Shown here: positions 8,966 through 16,891 of the stretch, one piece after another
How the letters are laid out: each line of letters opens with the position of its first letter
Numbering within the stretch: position 1 is the first letter of the stretch
Origin: Nostoc calcicola FACHB-3891
GTDB lineage: Bacteria; Cyanobacteriota; Cyanobacteriia; Cyanobacteriales; Nostocaceae
Direction: 5' to 3'
DNA: 49,084 nt
Assembly: GCF_014697355.1 (NCBI RefSeq)
Contig: NZ_JACJRQ010000053.1
Location: forward strand, 1-49,084
The notes under the pieces: model-generated
What the model saw: only the letters and a program-made list of their open reading frames with translations
Databases searched by the model: none
Told to the model about the DNA's origin: nothing
Translations under genes and position numbers: made by a program

Positions 8966-9535
8966 TTATACAAAAAAGCGCTGAACTCGAACGCTAAAAC
9001 CTGGCAACAGTGGGGATGTGATTTCATCATCAGCCAACAAAGTTGCTATCAGTTTTAATTGAGCGCTTTCTCTGCGATAAACTTCTAGCTGCTGTAATTG
9101 CCAATTTGCAATCCAATATTCTTGGACTCCTGTGGATGAGTATAGTTTCAGCTTGGCTTCTCGGTCTCGACGTTCGTTGATTGTCCCAGGAGAAAGCACT
9201 TCCACAATCAGTTCTGGCGCTCCTCTCAAATGTCCTTCGTCATCTAGTAATTGTGCTAAACGCTCATTACCGATCCAAACTACATCGGGTATGACATTAT
9301 CAGCATTTGTAAAAATTATCCCAGGAGTTGCAATAGGTTCACCCAGCTTACTCAAGCGAGACCAAATTTCTAATTCAAAATAAACATTACCACCAGTTCG
9401 CTGATGTCTCCAGTGAGGCGCTCTCGTCACAAATAGTTCTCCGTCAATAATTTCATAGCGCTTCCATTCATCAGTAGCGAGTAATTCTAAGTCTGAGGTT
9501 GTCCAGCGGACTCCATCGGATATTGTTTGGTTCAT
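8966..9535 (-). CDS. Uma2 family protein (PD-(D/E)XK nuclease fold)
   Basis: A 189-residue member of the Uma2/DUF820 family, which is greatly expanded in cyanobacteria and has a restriction-endonuclease-like fold. Characteristic parts are WTTSDLELLATDEWKRYEIIDGELFV at the N-terminus, VIPDVVWIGNERL with the first catalytic Asp near the middle, then LIVEVLSPGT, and DREAKLKLYSSTGVQEYWIAN containing the usual Lys. The catalytic pattern looks intact. Biological role is unknown; nuclease activity is predicted from fold only. It lies 52 bases downstream of a second Uma2 gene in the same orientation. Confidence 0.85.
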   Translation of the reverse strand: MNQTISDGVRWTTSDLELLATDEWKRYEIIDGELFVTRAPHWRHQRTGGNVYFELEIWSRLSKLGEPIATPGIIFTNADNVIPDVVWIGNERLAQLLDDEGHLRGAPELIVEVLSPGTINERRDREAKLKLYSSTGVQEYWIANWQLQQLEVYRRESAQLKLIATLLADDEITSPLLPGFSVRVQRFFV

Positions 9536-9587
9536 AGGACTATCTTTCCATGTCTACTTGAGAAATGAAATTCTATTTTGAAAATAT

Positions 9588-10298
9588 TTACTCAGGGTCA
9601 ATACCTGCGGCTCGCAAGCGTTCTGCCAATATTGCAGCCCGTTGACGTTCTTCTTCTAGTTGTTGGTTTGCTTGCTCTAACTGTTGATTTGCTTCTTCCT
9701 CTGGTAACATCACCAGCTGTCCATCTGGTGTAAAAAAGCGTAATTTGCCGAAATAGACTGCTAAATACAGCCCTAACTGTTGACTCCAAAACCAACCTGA
9801 CTCAGTAGGTACAAGGTCTTGATATTGTCCATCAAGTAAGTGAAATCCCTGCAATTCTAGGTTATTGGGGTCAAACCAAAAGTAATCCGGAGTCCGAAAT
9901 ATATTTTGGTATATTTGCTTTTTCAAACCTTTATCAACCGAGGCTGTGGAATCAGATAACAGTTCTATAATCACGTTGGGATATTTGCCGTTTTCTTGCC
10001 ACACAACCCAGCTTTTGCGGTCTTTTTTTTCTGCATCTAAAACTACAAAAAAATCAGGGCCTCGAAATTCTTCTGACTTTTTTTGGTTAGGACTGAAATA
10101 AATAGTCAGGTTACCGGTAGCGTAGAAATCCTCGCGATCGCACCACCACCACTTAATCAAGCGAATCAGTAAATCGATTTGTTCGCGGTGTAAGTCAGAT
10201 TCCAAGGGGGGTTCGTCACTGTAAATATCACCTGGTGGGAAAATTATACTCTCAGTGACATCTTTTACACTAGGGGTGGTGGTCAGGGGCTGAGACAT
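9588..10298 (-). CDS. Uma2 family protein with C-terminal coiled coil
   Basis: A 236-residue Uma2-family protein of the subgroup with GPDFFVVLDAEKKDRKSWVVWQENGKYPNVIIELLSDSTA, where Asp and Glu of the nuclease core are visible. It ends in a charged heptad-like tail rich in EEANQQLEQANQQLEEERQ, a typical coiled coil in this family, and the final residues RLRAAGIDPE are also characteristic. It is only distantly related to the adjacent Uma2 gene, so this is not a recent duplication. It starts at an ATG at 10296-10298. Confidence 0.85.
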   Translation of the reverse strand: MSQPLTTTPSVKDVTESIIFPPGDIYSDEPPLESDLHREQIDLLIRLIKWWWCDREDFYATGNLTIYFSPNQKKSEEFRGPDFFVVLDAEKKDRKSWVVWQENGKYPNVIIELLSDSTASVDKGLKKQIYQNIFRTPDYFWFDPNNLELQGFHLLDGQYQDLVPTESGWFWSQQLGLYLAVYFGKLRFFTPDGQLVMLPEEEANQQLEQANQQLEEERQRAAILAERLRAAGIDPE

Positions 10299-10336
10299 AC
10301 AACAGAATCTTTGTATTTGTATCTATGCTATCGTGA

Positions 10337-10498
10337 CCGAATAATTCGTAATTCGTAATTCGTAATTCGTAATTCGTTGATGATTGGGTACAAGTCACTT
10401 AATTTATTAATGAAAAAATCAATTTATTCATTATTAAAGCCCATACCTAAAGGTAAAGTCTTGAATTACGAATTACGAACTATCAATTACGAATTATT
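10337..10498. repeat. AATTCGT-type tandem repeats flanking an inverted pair
   Basis: Five AATTCGT units (about 10342-10377) and inverted AATTACG units (about 10463-10497) bracket about 85 AT-rich bases. The two arms are complementary, so the transcript could form a long hairpin between rsgA and the Uma2 gene. Confidence 0.65.
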
Positions 10499-10514
10499 TT
10501 GACGGCTTGTTCTC

Positions 10515-11657
10515 CTATTCTTCGCTTTCTTGATACAACTGTTGTAAGTCCTGTAACTGAGTCTTGCGGGAAATCCGGCGATATTTTTTACTTTCTAACT
10601 TGGGTTCGTATTGACTCTGCCCTTTGCCTTTACTTTTTAACTTGAGAGTGGATTCTGGATCGGCTTGTTGGCGGAGTTGTGTTTGACGAGCGATCGCTGC
10701 ATCCAAAAATTCCAAATAATGTTCGTATCGTTCCCAGTCTCCCCGCACTGCACACTCAGGTTCATCTCGGTGCAGACAATCATTAAATCGACAGCTAGCA
10801 ACTGCTAAGCGCTTTCTTGCTTCTGGAAAATAATTTATTAATTCTTCTGGGTTACAATCCATGTCAGGCTGATTAAAACCCGGAGTATCTGCAAGCAAAC
10901 CACCGCTAGGCAATTCAAATAATTCTACATGGCGGGTGGTATGACGACCACGAGCCAATTTACCAGAAACCTCCGCCACTCGCAGGTTAGCATTGGGAAT
11001 TAGCCCATTAATCAAGCTAGATTTGCCCACGCCGGAAGCTCCAGCAATTACAGTAATTTTATTGCTTAGATAGGTCGCAGCTTGGTCAATATTTATACTA
11101 TTTTTGACGCTGATAAATAACGGTCGATAACCCCAACCAAGTAGGCGATCGCTAATTTGTTGCTGTTCCTGTGGTGAAATTAAATCACTTTTATTCAAGC
11201 ATAAAAGTACATCCAAGCCAGTAGACTCAGCCTTAATTAAAAATCTACTCAATTGATAAGGTTCCAGAGGTGGATCGGCAACAGCAAATACCAATAAGAT
11301 TTGGTTGACATTGGCGATCGCTGGACGATCTAATTCACTTTGGCGGGGTAAAACCTCAGCGATCGCTCCCCGTCCTCCAGCCCAATCTGGCTCCTCTACA
11401 ACAACGCGATCGCCCACCATCACCTGTTGACCGATTTTTTTCAGCCGTGTTCTGCGAGTACAAAGCAGGAGAAGGGGATGAGGGGGATAAGAAGGATGAG
11501 GGGGATGAGGAGGATGAGGGAGATTTTGCTCCCCCATCTCCCTCATCCCCCTCATCTCCCCATCCTCTCGATCCAGCTGTACCCGATAAAAATTAGCCTG
11601 CACGGCCACCACAGTACCCAATAACTGCCCAGTTGCGGGAAAATTTTCCGCTATCAT
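10515..11657 (-). CDS. rsgA: Ribosome small-subunit maturation GTPase RsgA, with a repeat-derived insertion
   Basis: RsgA is a circularly permuted GTPase that checks late 30S subunit assembly. The 380-residue protein has an N-terminal OB-fold, then G4 LNKSD (154-158), G1 GASGVGKSS (206-214) and G3 DTPG (257-260). Its zinc site is Cys289, Cys294, His296 and Cys302, and its C-terminus is basic. Unusually, residues about 33-62 are a low-complexity Met/Glu/Arg then Pro-His-Pro stretch, encoded by the GGATGAGGG repeat otherwise seen between genes. This interrupts the OB-fold between VQLDRED and CTRRTRLKKIG without breaking the frame. The ATG overlaps the tusA-like stop by four bases. Confidence 0.93.
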   Translation of the reverse strand: MIAENFPATGQLLGTVVAVQANFYRVQLDREDGEMRGMREMGEQNLPHPPHPPHPSYPPHPLLLLCTRRTRLKKIGQQVMVGDRVVVEEPDWAGGRGAIAEVLPRQSELDRPAIANVNQILLVFAVADPPLEPYQLSRFLIKAESTGLDVLLCLNKSDLISPQEQQQISDRLLGWGYRPLFISVKNSINIDQAATYLSNKITVIAGASGVGKSSLINGLIPNANLRVAEVSGKLARGRHTTRHVELFELPSGGLLADTPGFNQPDMDCNPEELINYFPEARKRLAVASCRFNDCLHRDEPECAVRGDWERYEHYLEFLDAAIARQTQLRQQADPESTLKLKSKGKGQSQYEPKLESKKYRRISRKTQLQDLQQLYQESEE

Positions 11658-11911
11658 TGGCTGCTAACTGGACGACGCACTAACAGGGAAAAATAACTAC
11701 TACAGTCTGTAATTTTTTCCACTTGATAACCTGCCATTGTCAAACTATCGGGAACCTGCTCAATTGGCTCTCCTGGGTCTAGCCAGACTTCTAGCAAACC
11801 TCCCAGTGGCATTTTCTCTAAACGTAGTTTTGTCCGCACGAAATTTATTGGGCAAGGGGTGCCGCGTAAATCAAGCTGAGCATCGGGAGTTGAAATAGAA
11901 GAGGACTTCAT
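11654..11911 (-). CDS. TusA/SirA-like sulfur-carrier protein
   Basis: An 85-residue protein of the TusA (SirA-like) family, small sulfur carriers that relay persulfide sulfur. The motif LDLRGTPCPINFVRTK holds the active Cys in CPxNF near residue 20. In E. coli TusA feeds tRNA thiolation; in cyanobacteria the partner is unknown. The gene is locked between dnaJ and rsgA: its ATG shares one base with the dnaJ stop (TAATG) and its stop overlaps the rsgA ATG (ATGA). This implies translational coupling with both. Confidence 0.88.
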   Translation of the reverse strand: MKSSSISTPDAQLDLRGTPCPINFVRTKLRLEKMPLGGLLEVWLDPGEPIEQVPDSLTMAGYQVEKITDCSSYFSLLVRRPVSSQ

Positions 11912-13044
11912 TACTTAAACAAATTTCCCAAGAATCCTTCTAGACCGCCTTTACCAGTGCGATCTCCTTTAATTTTAGCCAGCTTCTCCAACAGTTCCCT
12001 CTCCTCTGGGGCTATCTTGTTGGGAATATCAATTAATACCGTCAGCATATGATCGCCGCGACTTACGGGATTTCCCAATCTGGGTACGCCGCGATTTTCC
12101 AACTTCATCACCGTATTCGGCTGGGTTCCGGCAGGAATGATTAGTTCCACTGGCCCATCTACCGTATCGACCTCTAACCGACAACCTAAAATTGCTTGCA
12201 AGTAGCTAATTTTGATTTCCGAGAGAATATTGATGCCATCCCGTTGGAATTCCGCATCTTCATTCACGAACAAGTAAACGTACAAATCCCCAGGAGGACC
12301 ACCGCGTTGACCGGCATCCCCTTCATTGGAAATCCGCAAGCGTGTACCATTATCCACCCCAGCGGGAATGGTGATTTTGAGTTTTTTTGTTACTTGATTT
12401 GCGCCCTTCCCATCACACGCATCACACTTATCTTCAATTACCATACCTGTGCCATTACAAGTGGGACAAGTTGAGACTTGGGTGAAACTACCGAAGGGTG
12501 TTCTGGTAACACGACGAACTTGACCCGAACCGCTACAAGTTGAACAAGTACGCGGACGTGTTCCTGGTTTAGCACCAGAACCGTTACAAACTTCACAATT
12601 TTCTAAATGCGAAATGCGGATTTCTTTTTCACCGCCAAATACTGCTTCCCGAAAGTCTAACTTCAGGTCTAGCCGCAGGTCATCACCTCGTGCGGGACCG
12701 CTGCGGCGTCTTTGTTGTTGCGCCGGGCCACCCATACCCCCAGCAAAGCCGCTAAAAATACTTTCAAAGATGTCGGCAAAGCCACCCATATCGCCAATAT
12801 CTTGGAAGCCTGCACCAGCTCCGCTTGACACGCCTTCTGGACCAAAGCGATCGTAACGAGCGCGGATTTCTGGTTCCGAGAGTACCTCATAAGCGCGGTT
12901 AATTTCTTTAAAGCGCTCTTCCGCTCCCGGTTCTTTGTTCACGTCTGGGTGATACTTCCGGGCTAAACGGCGATAGGCTTGTTTGATTTCTTCTTTGTCG
13001 GCGTCACGAGAGACACCCAGGATTTCATAATAGTCGCGGGCCAT
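11911..13044 (-). CDS. dnaJ: Chaperone DnaJ (type I Hsp40)
   Basis: DnaJ delivers unfolded clients to DnaK and stimulates its ATPase. The 377-residue protein has the J-domain with HPD at 32-34 (YHPDVNK) and a Gly/Phe-rich linker including GAGAGFQDIGDMGGF. Four zinc repeats follow (CEVCNGSG, CSTCSGSG, CPTCNGTG, CDACDGKG), then C-terminal substrate domains. All type I elements are present. It sits downstream of dnaK in the order grpE-dnaK-dnaJ, 651 bases after the dnaK stop, so it may have its own promoter. Its stop overlaps the tusA-like start. Confidence 0.97.
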   Translation of the reverse strand: MARDYYEILGVSRDADKEEIKQAYRRLARKYHPDVNKEPGAEERFKEINRAYEVLSEPEIRARYDRFGPEGVSSGAGAGFQDIGDMGGFADIFESIFSGFAGGMGGPAQQQRRRSGPARGDDLRLDLKLDFREAVFGGEKEIRISHLENCEVCNGSGAKPGTRPRTCSTCSGSGQVRRVTRTPFGSFTQVSTCPTCNGTGMVIEDKCDACDGKGANQVTKKLKITIPAGVDNGTRLRISNEGDAGQRGGPPGDLYVYLFVNEDAEFQRDGINILSEIKISYLQAILGCRLEVDTVDGPVELIIPAGTQPNTVMKLENRGVPRLGNPVSRGDHMLTVLIDIPNKIAPEERELLEKLAKIKGDRTGKGGLEGFLGNLFK

Positions 13045-13695
13045 ATAGCAAAGGTAAAAGTTAGAAGGAACAAAGCAGGAGGCAGTAGAACATTACGGTT
13101 ACTTCCTACCCTACAAAAAGGCGTTTTACCTAGAAAGCGTCTTTGGGAGGGCGGCTTGCCGGAGGACAGGCAGAAGATAAAATAAATTTTTGTTAATAAC
13201 TGATTTTACCCTTTACCTTTTACAAAAATCACCGACAAATCTTAAGCAACAGGTGCTTTCCTCGTGGGAGACGACAAAAGTTGCAGAAGTAGTTACAAAC
13301 AAAGGAAACCTCTGCTCGAACTTCTCGCTGCCGAGTTTGCTGTCTCTTTTACAATTGTGCTACGTAGGAGAGGAAAACCCCGCCCATCAACCAGAGGGGC
13401 TAGCCGCACCATCAGGTGTGGAAAACCACCCATATGCTTTGGATCGCATCTCAACTAGCACACCAGCCCACAGTAATTTGCTTCTACAATCTAGCAAACC
13501 GCTGGGGTCTTGTGAAACTTTGCTAAATTTAGCATCAATATATTTAGATATAGTGAAGTACTCCGGCTTGCTTCGCTCAAGCGTATCGCTTCATTAAAAC
13601 AACCATCATCGTTTCGCGTCGCAGGGGGCAGAGGAGAAAATCTTCCCCTCTGCCCCCCTGCTTCTTCCCCATGCCCAATGCCCAATCCCCAATCC
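13045..13695. other. 651-base gap between dnaK and dnaJ
   Basis: No gene is supported; plus-strand frames here have no family resemblance. The right end (about 13625-13700) has an inverted purine/pyrimidine tract (GGGGGCAGAGGAG against CCCCTCTGCCCCC) and CCCAATGCCCAATC repeats. The rest may contain a dnaJ promoter that I cannot place. Confidence 0.5.
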
Positions 13696-15654
13696 CTAAT
13701 CTATCGCTTCATAATCAGCTTGCGCCGTACTTTCTTCATCAAAATCAAAGTTGAATTGGGGTATGAGTGTACCATTCATTGCTGAGTCTACTTCTGGCGT
13801 AAACACACCACTTGAAACTTCCTCAATTTCGTCGGTTTGGCTGTTAGCTCGGTTGTAGACATCGGCACCAATGGCAAACAGGGTTTGTTGGAAGTCGTCT
13901 AAGCGCTGCCTAAATTCCGTTGTAGAGATGCTGGAGTCAGTCATTGCAGCTTGGAGTTGTGAAACTTTTTCACTAGCCAAGGTTTTCATCTGATCGCCGA
14001 TAAAGTTGCCATTATCCTTGATGGTGGATTCATAACTGAACAAGAGATTATCTGCTTGGTTTTTGAGTTCAACCAGTTCTTTACGTCTTCTGTCTTCTTC
14101 AGCAAACAATTCGGCCTCTTGGCGCATCCGTTCGACTTCGTTGGTACTCAAACCACCTGTATTGGTAATCCTGATACTTTGTTCTCTGCCTGTACCTTTG
14201 TCTTGGGCAGCAACCTTGAGGATGCCGTTAACATCAATTTCAAAAGATACTTCAATTTGCGGTACACCACGGGGTGATGGGGGAATTCCTGCTAAGAGAA
14301 ACTTGCCGAGACTCTTGTTATCTCGTGCCATTGCGCGTTCACCTTGGAGGACGTGAATTTCCACCGAGGTTTGCCCATCAACTGCTGTGGAAAATATTTG
14401 TGACTTACTAGTAGGAATTGTGGTGTTGCGTTCAATGATTTTGGTGAACACTTCACCCAAGGTTTCAATCCCTAAAGACAAGGGGGTGACATCCAATAGT
14501 AAGAGATTATCGACTTCGCCACCCAAAACCCCTGCTTGAATAGCAGCTCCTAGTGCTACAGCTTCATCAGGATTGATAGAACGATCGGGAGCTTTGCCAT
14601 TGAAAAATTTAATCAGCGCGTTTTGGACTGCGGGAATGCGGGTAGAACCACCTACTAAAATAATCCGATCTATGTTTTGCGGTTTGAGAGCTGCGTCTTT
14701 GAGGGCTTGGATCATCGGTTCGATGGTAGCTTCGATTAATTGCCCTGAAAGTTCTTCAAATTTAGAGCGGCTCAGTTCCATCTCCAGATGTTTGGGACCG
14801 CTGTCATCGGCGGTGATAAACGGCAAGTTGATGGAGGTATTAACCATACTAGAGAGTTCAATTTTTGCCTTTTCCGCTGCTTCCCGGAGGCGTTGGAGTG
14901 CCATTTTATCTTGGGAAAGATCGATTTTTTCCTGTTGCTGGAAGCGTTCCATCATCCAACGCACGATCGCATTATCAAAGTCGTCTCCACCCAAGTGGTT
15001 GTTACCACAAGTAGCCTTAACTTCAAAAACACCATCCCCAAGTTGCAGAATCGACACGTCGAAGGTACCTCCTCCCAAGTCGAAGACTAAAATTAACTGT
15101 TCTTGCTCTTGTTTATCTAATCCGAAAGCTAAAGCCGCAGCCGTTGGTTCATTGATAATTCGCAGGACTTCGAGTCCGGCAATAGTGCCAGCATCTTTAG
15201 TTGCTTGTCTTTGGGCATCTGTAAAATATGCTGGTACGGTGATCACTGCCTGAGTAACAGTTTCACCCAAGAAATTTTCCGCATCCTGCTTCAGCTTTTG
15301 CAGGATCATGGCAGATATTTCTTGTGGCGTGAAATTTTTTGAGCGAATTTGCACATCAACGGTATCATCTCGACCTTTGACGCAGTTGTAGGGTACGCGA
15401 TTGCGTTCTACTTCAGTGTCTTCCCAACGCCTACCGATGAATCGTTTAATACTGTAAATTGTGTTTTCGGCATTGGTTACGGCTTGGCGCTTTGCCAGTT
15501 GACCGACCAAGCGATCGCCACTCTTACCAAATCCCACAATACTTGGAGTAGTTCGTCCACCTTCAGAATTGGAGATCACAAGTGGTTGACCGCCCTCCAA
15601 AACTGCGACGCAACTGTTAGTAGTGCCTAAGTCGATCCCAATAACTTTTCCCAT
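13696..15654 (-). CDS. dnaK: Chaperone DnaK (Hsp70)
   Basis: Hsp70 is the central ATP-dependent folding chaperone. The 652-residue protein has phosphate-1 GIDLGTTNSC (residues 5-14), phosphate-2 LVFDLGGGTFDVSIL and adenosine motif ILVGGSTRIPAVQ. It also has the linker region DVTPLSLGIETLG, a substrate domain and a helical lid. The acidic C-terminal tail ends in FNFDFDEESTAQADYEAID rather than the classic EEVD-like end. It is associated with grpE and dnaJ, which suggests a main stress or housekeeping DnaK among several cyanobacterial paralogues. Confidence 0.97.
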   Translation of the reverse strand: MGKVIGIDLGTTNSCVAVLEGGQPLVISNSEGGRTTPSIVGFGKSGDRLVGQLAKRQAVTNAENTIYSIKRFIGRRWEDTEVERNRVPYNCVKGRDDTVDVQIRSKNFTPQEISAMILQKLKQDAENFLGETVTQAVITVPAYFTDAQRQATKDAGTIAGLEVLRIINEPTAAALAFGLDKQEQEQLILVFDLGGGTFDVSILQLGDGVFEVKATCGNNHLGGDDFDNAIVRWMMERFQQQEKIDLSQDKMALQRLREAAEKAKIELSSMVNTSINLPFITADDSGPKHLEMELSRSKFEELSGQLIEATIEPMIQALKDAALKPQNIDRIILVGGSTRIPAVQNALIKFFNGKAPDRSINPDEAVALGAAIQAGVLGGEVDNLLLLDVTPLSLGIETLGEVFTKIIERNTTIPTSKSQIFSTAVDGQTSVEIHVLQGERAMARDNKSLGKFLLAGIPPSPRGVPQIEVSFEIDVNGILKVAAQDKGTGREQSIRITNTGGLSTNEVERMRQEAELFAEEDRRRKELVELKNQADNLLFSYESTIKDNGNFIGDQMKTLASEKVSQLQAAMTDSSISTTEFRQRLDDFQQTLFAIGADVYNRANSQTDEIEEVSSGVFTPEVDSAMNGTLIPQFNFDFDEESTAQADYEAID

Positions 15655-15754
15655 ACTTTCCAGTATTTTTACTGAGTCTTTATGCTGTAATTATGATGTC
15701 GCGGACTAACTTGTTTTGCTGCGAACTAAGGCTAGCTCAAAACTTCAGCATCTA

Positions 15755-15895
15755 GAAATGGGGAATAGGGAATAGGGAATAGGGAATAGGGCATTGGACA
15801 TGGGGCATTAGCATTGGGCATTGGTTATTTCTCCCCCTGCCTCCCCTGCTCCCTCATCCCCCTCATCCCCCTCATCTCATCTTCCCAATACTCAA
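15755..15895. repeat. Tandem repeats between grpE and dnaK
   Basis: GGGAATA units (15759-15790), GGGCATT units (15788-15826) and CCCCTCAT units (15850-15880) fill most of the 303-base gap. They would be part of any grpE-dnaK transcript. No terminator or promoter is evident. Confidence 0.65.
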
Positions 15896-15957
15896 TAACG
15901 ATGCTCGCCTCTGCTAGAACCCAGGCACTTTTGGTCAGCGAGGCGAGCAGTTGCAGT

Positions 15958-16707
15958 TTAACTGTCGGCTGGACTCGACTGATCTTCTAGTGCAGCAGGT
16001 GTATCTTCCTTGGGAGCAGCGACTTTGACCATTGCATGGCGTAGCACGCGATCGCCCAAGTAATATCCGCGCACTAACTCTTCTAACACTGTTCCTTCAG
16101 GATGTTCATCCGTAGGTTCCCGCATTACTGCTTCGTGCAGGTTAGGATCGAATTCTTGACCTTCAGGACGCATTGGTGAAACACCCAAACGCTTAAGGGT
16201 ATCTACTAATTGTTTGTAAACGCCTTGGTAACTTTTATGGATGGTCATTTCGCCATCGGATTGCGGTTTGAGGTGCGATCGCGCCCGCTCAAAATTATCG
16301 ACTACTGGTAGCAATTCCAGAATCGTGTTCCGCTTCATCAGCGCTTCTAATTCTTCTTTTTCTTTAATAGTGCGTTTCCGGTAATTCTCAAAATCAGCGG
16401 CAATCCGCATATATTGAGTACTACGTTCTTCTAGTTGCACTTTGAGAGACTCGTTTTGTTGAGTCAGTTCTGCCAAAGCTGCCGTTTGCAGTTCAGCTTT
16501 CTCGCTTGCAGCGCCGCCATTTTCTCGATCAAGAGTAGCCGTATCCACCGTTACATTGGTTTGGGCTGCCACTTGCTCAGTAACTTCGCTGCCAGATTCA
16601 TTGGAATTGATTTGGGCTGGGGAGTCGCTCTTCATTGCTTGCTTTACCTCTGTTGGTTCACCCAATTGCTGGCTTGTATCGTTTATCTGTTTATTTTCAT
16701 CCATCAT
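15958..16707 (-). CDS. grpE: Nucleotide exchange factor GrpE
   Basis: GrpE releases ADP from DnaK. The 249-residue protein has a long acidic, low-complexity N-terminus of about 75 residues and a coiled-coil helix. The conserved core includes RIAADFENYRKRTIKEKEEL, and the C-terminal beta domain has FDPNLHEAVMREPTDEHPEGTV and GYYLGDRVLRHAMVKV. It is longer than E. coli GrpE mainly because of the N-terminal tail, usual in cyanobacteria. There are two adjacent in-frame ATG codons at 16702-16707. It is first of the grpE-dnaK-dnaJ cluster. I found no CIRCE element upstream. Confidence 0.95.
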   Translation of the reverse strand: MMDENKQINDTSQQLGEPTEVKQAMKSDSPAQINSNESGSEVTEQVAAQTNVTVDTATLDRENGGAASEKAELQTAALAELTQQNESLKVQLEERSTQYMRIAADFENYRKRTIKEKEELEALMKRNTILELLPVVDNFERARSHLKPQSDGEMTIHKSYQGVYKQLVDTLKRLGVSPMRPEGQEFDPNLHEAVMREPTDEHPEGTVLEELVRGYYLGDRVLRHAMVKVAAPKEDTPAALEDQSSPADS

Positions 16708-16891
16708 TGTCTACTGATTCCAGATGCTTTTTACGGCAGTACATCTCCATCGCTTGCAACCGTCGTCATTCGCGGCTTGCAACTGAGGTTGATTTATTGC
16801 CGACAAGTTCCTGGAGTGATGTCACCGTCATCTTATTGTGACAAATGGTGAACGCGCTAGTTGATACGCTTCTAGTGCGGTAACCCGAACG

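Noticed and set aside
13190..13597. 135-codon plus-strand frame between dnaK and dnaJ
   Set aside because: No family resemblance, no Shine-Dalgarno, and overlap with another open frame in the same stretch.
14573..15253. 226-codon open frame antisense to dnaK
   Set aside because: dnaK fully explains this DNA. The antisense frame has no family resemblance, as is common opposite strongly biased genes.
16708..16891. CIRCE heat-shock operator before grpE
   Set aside because: No TTAGCACTC-N9-GAGTGCTAA-like inverted repeat is found.
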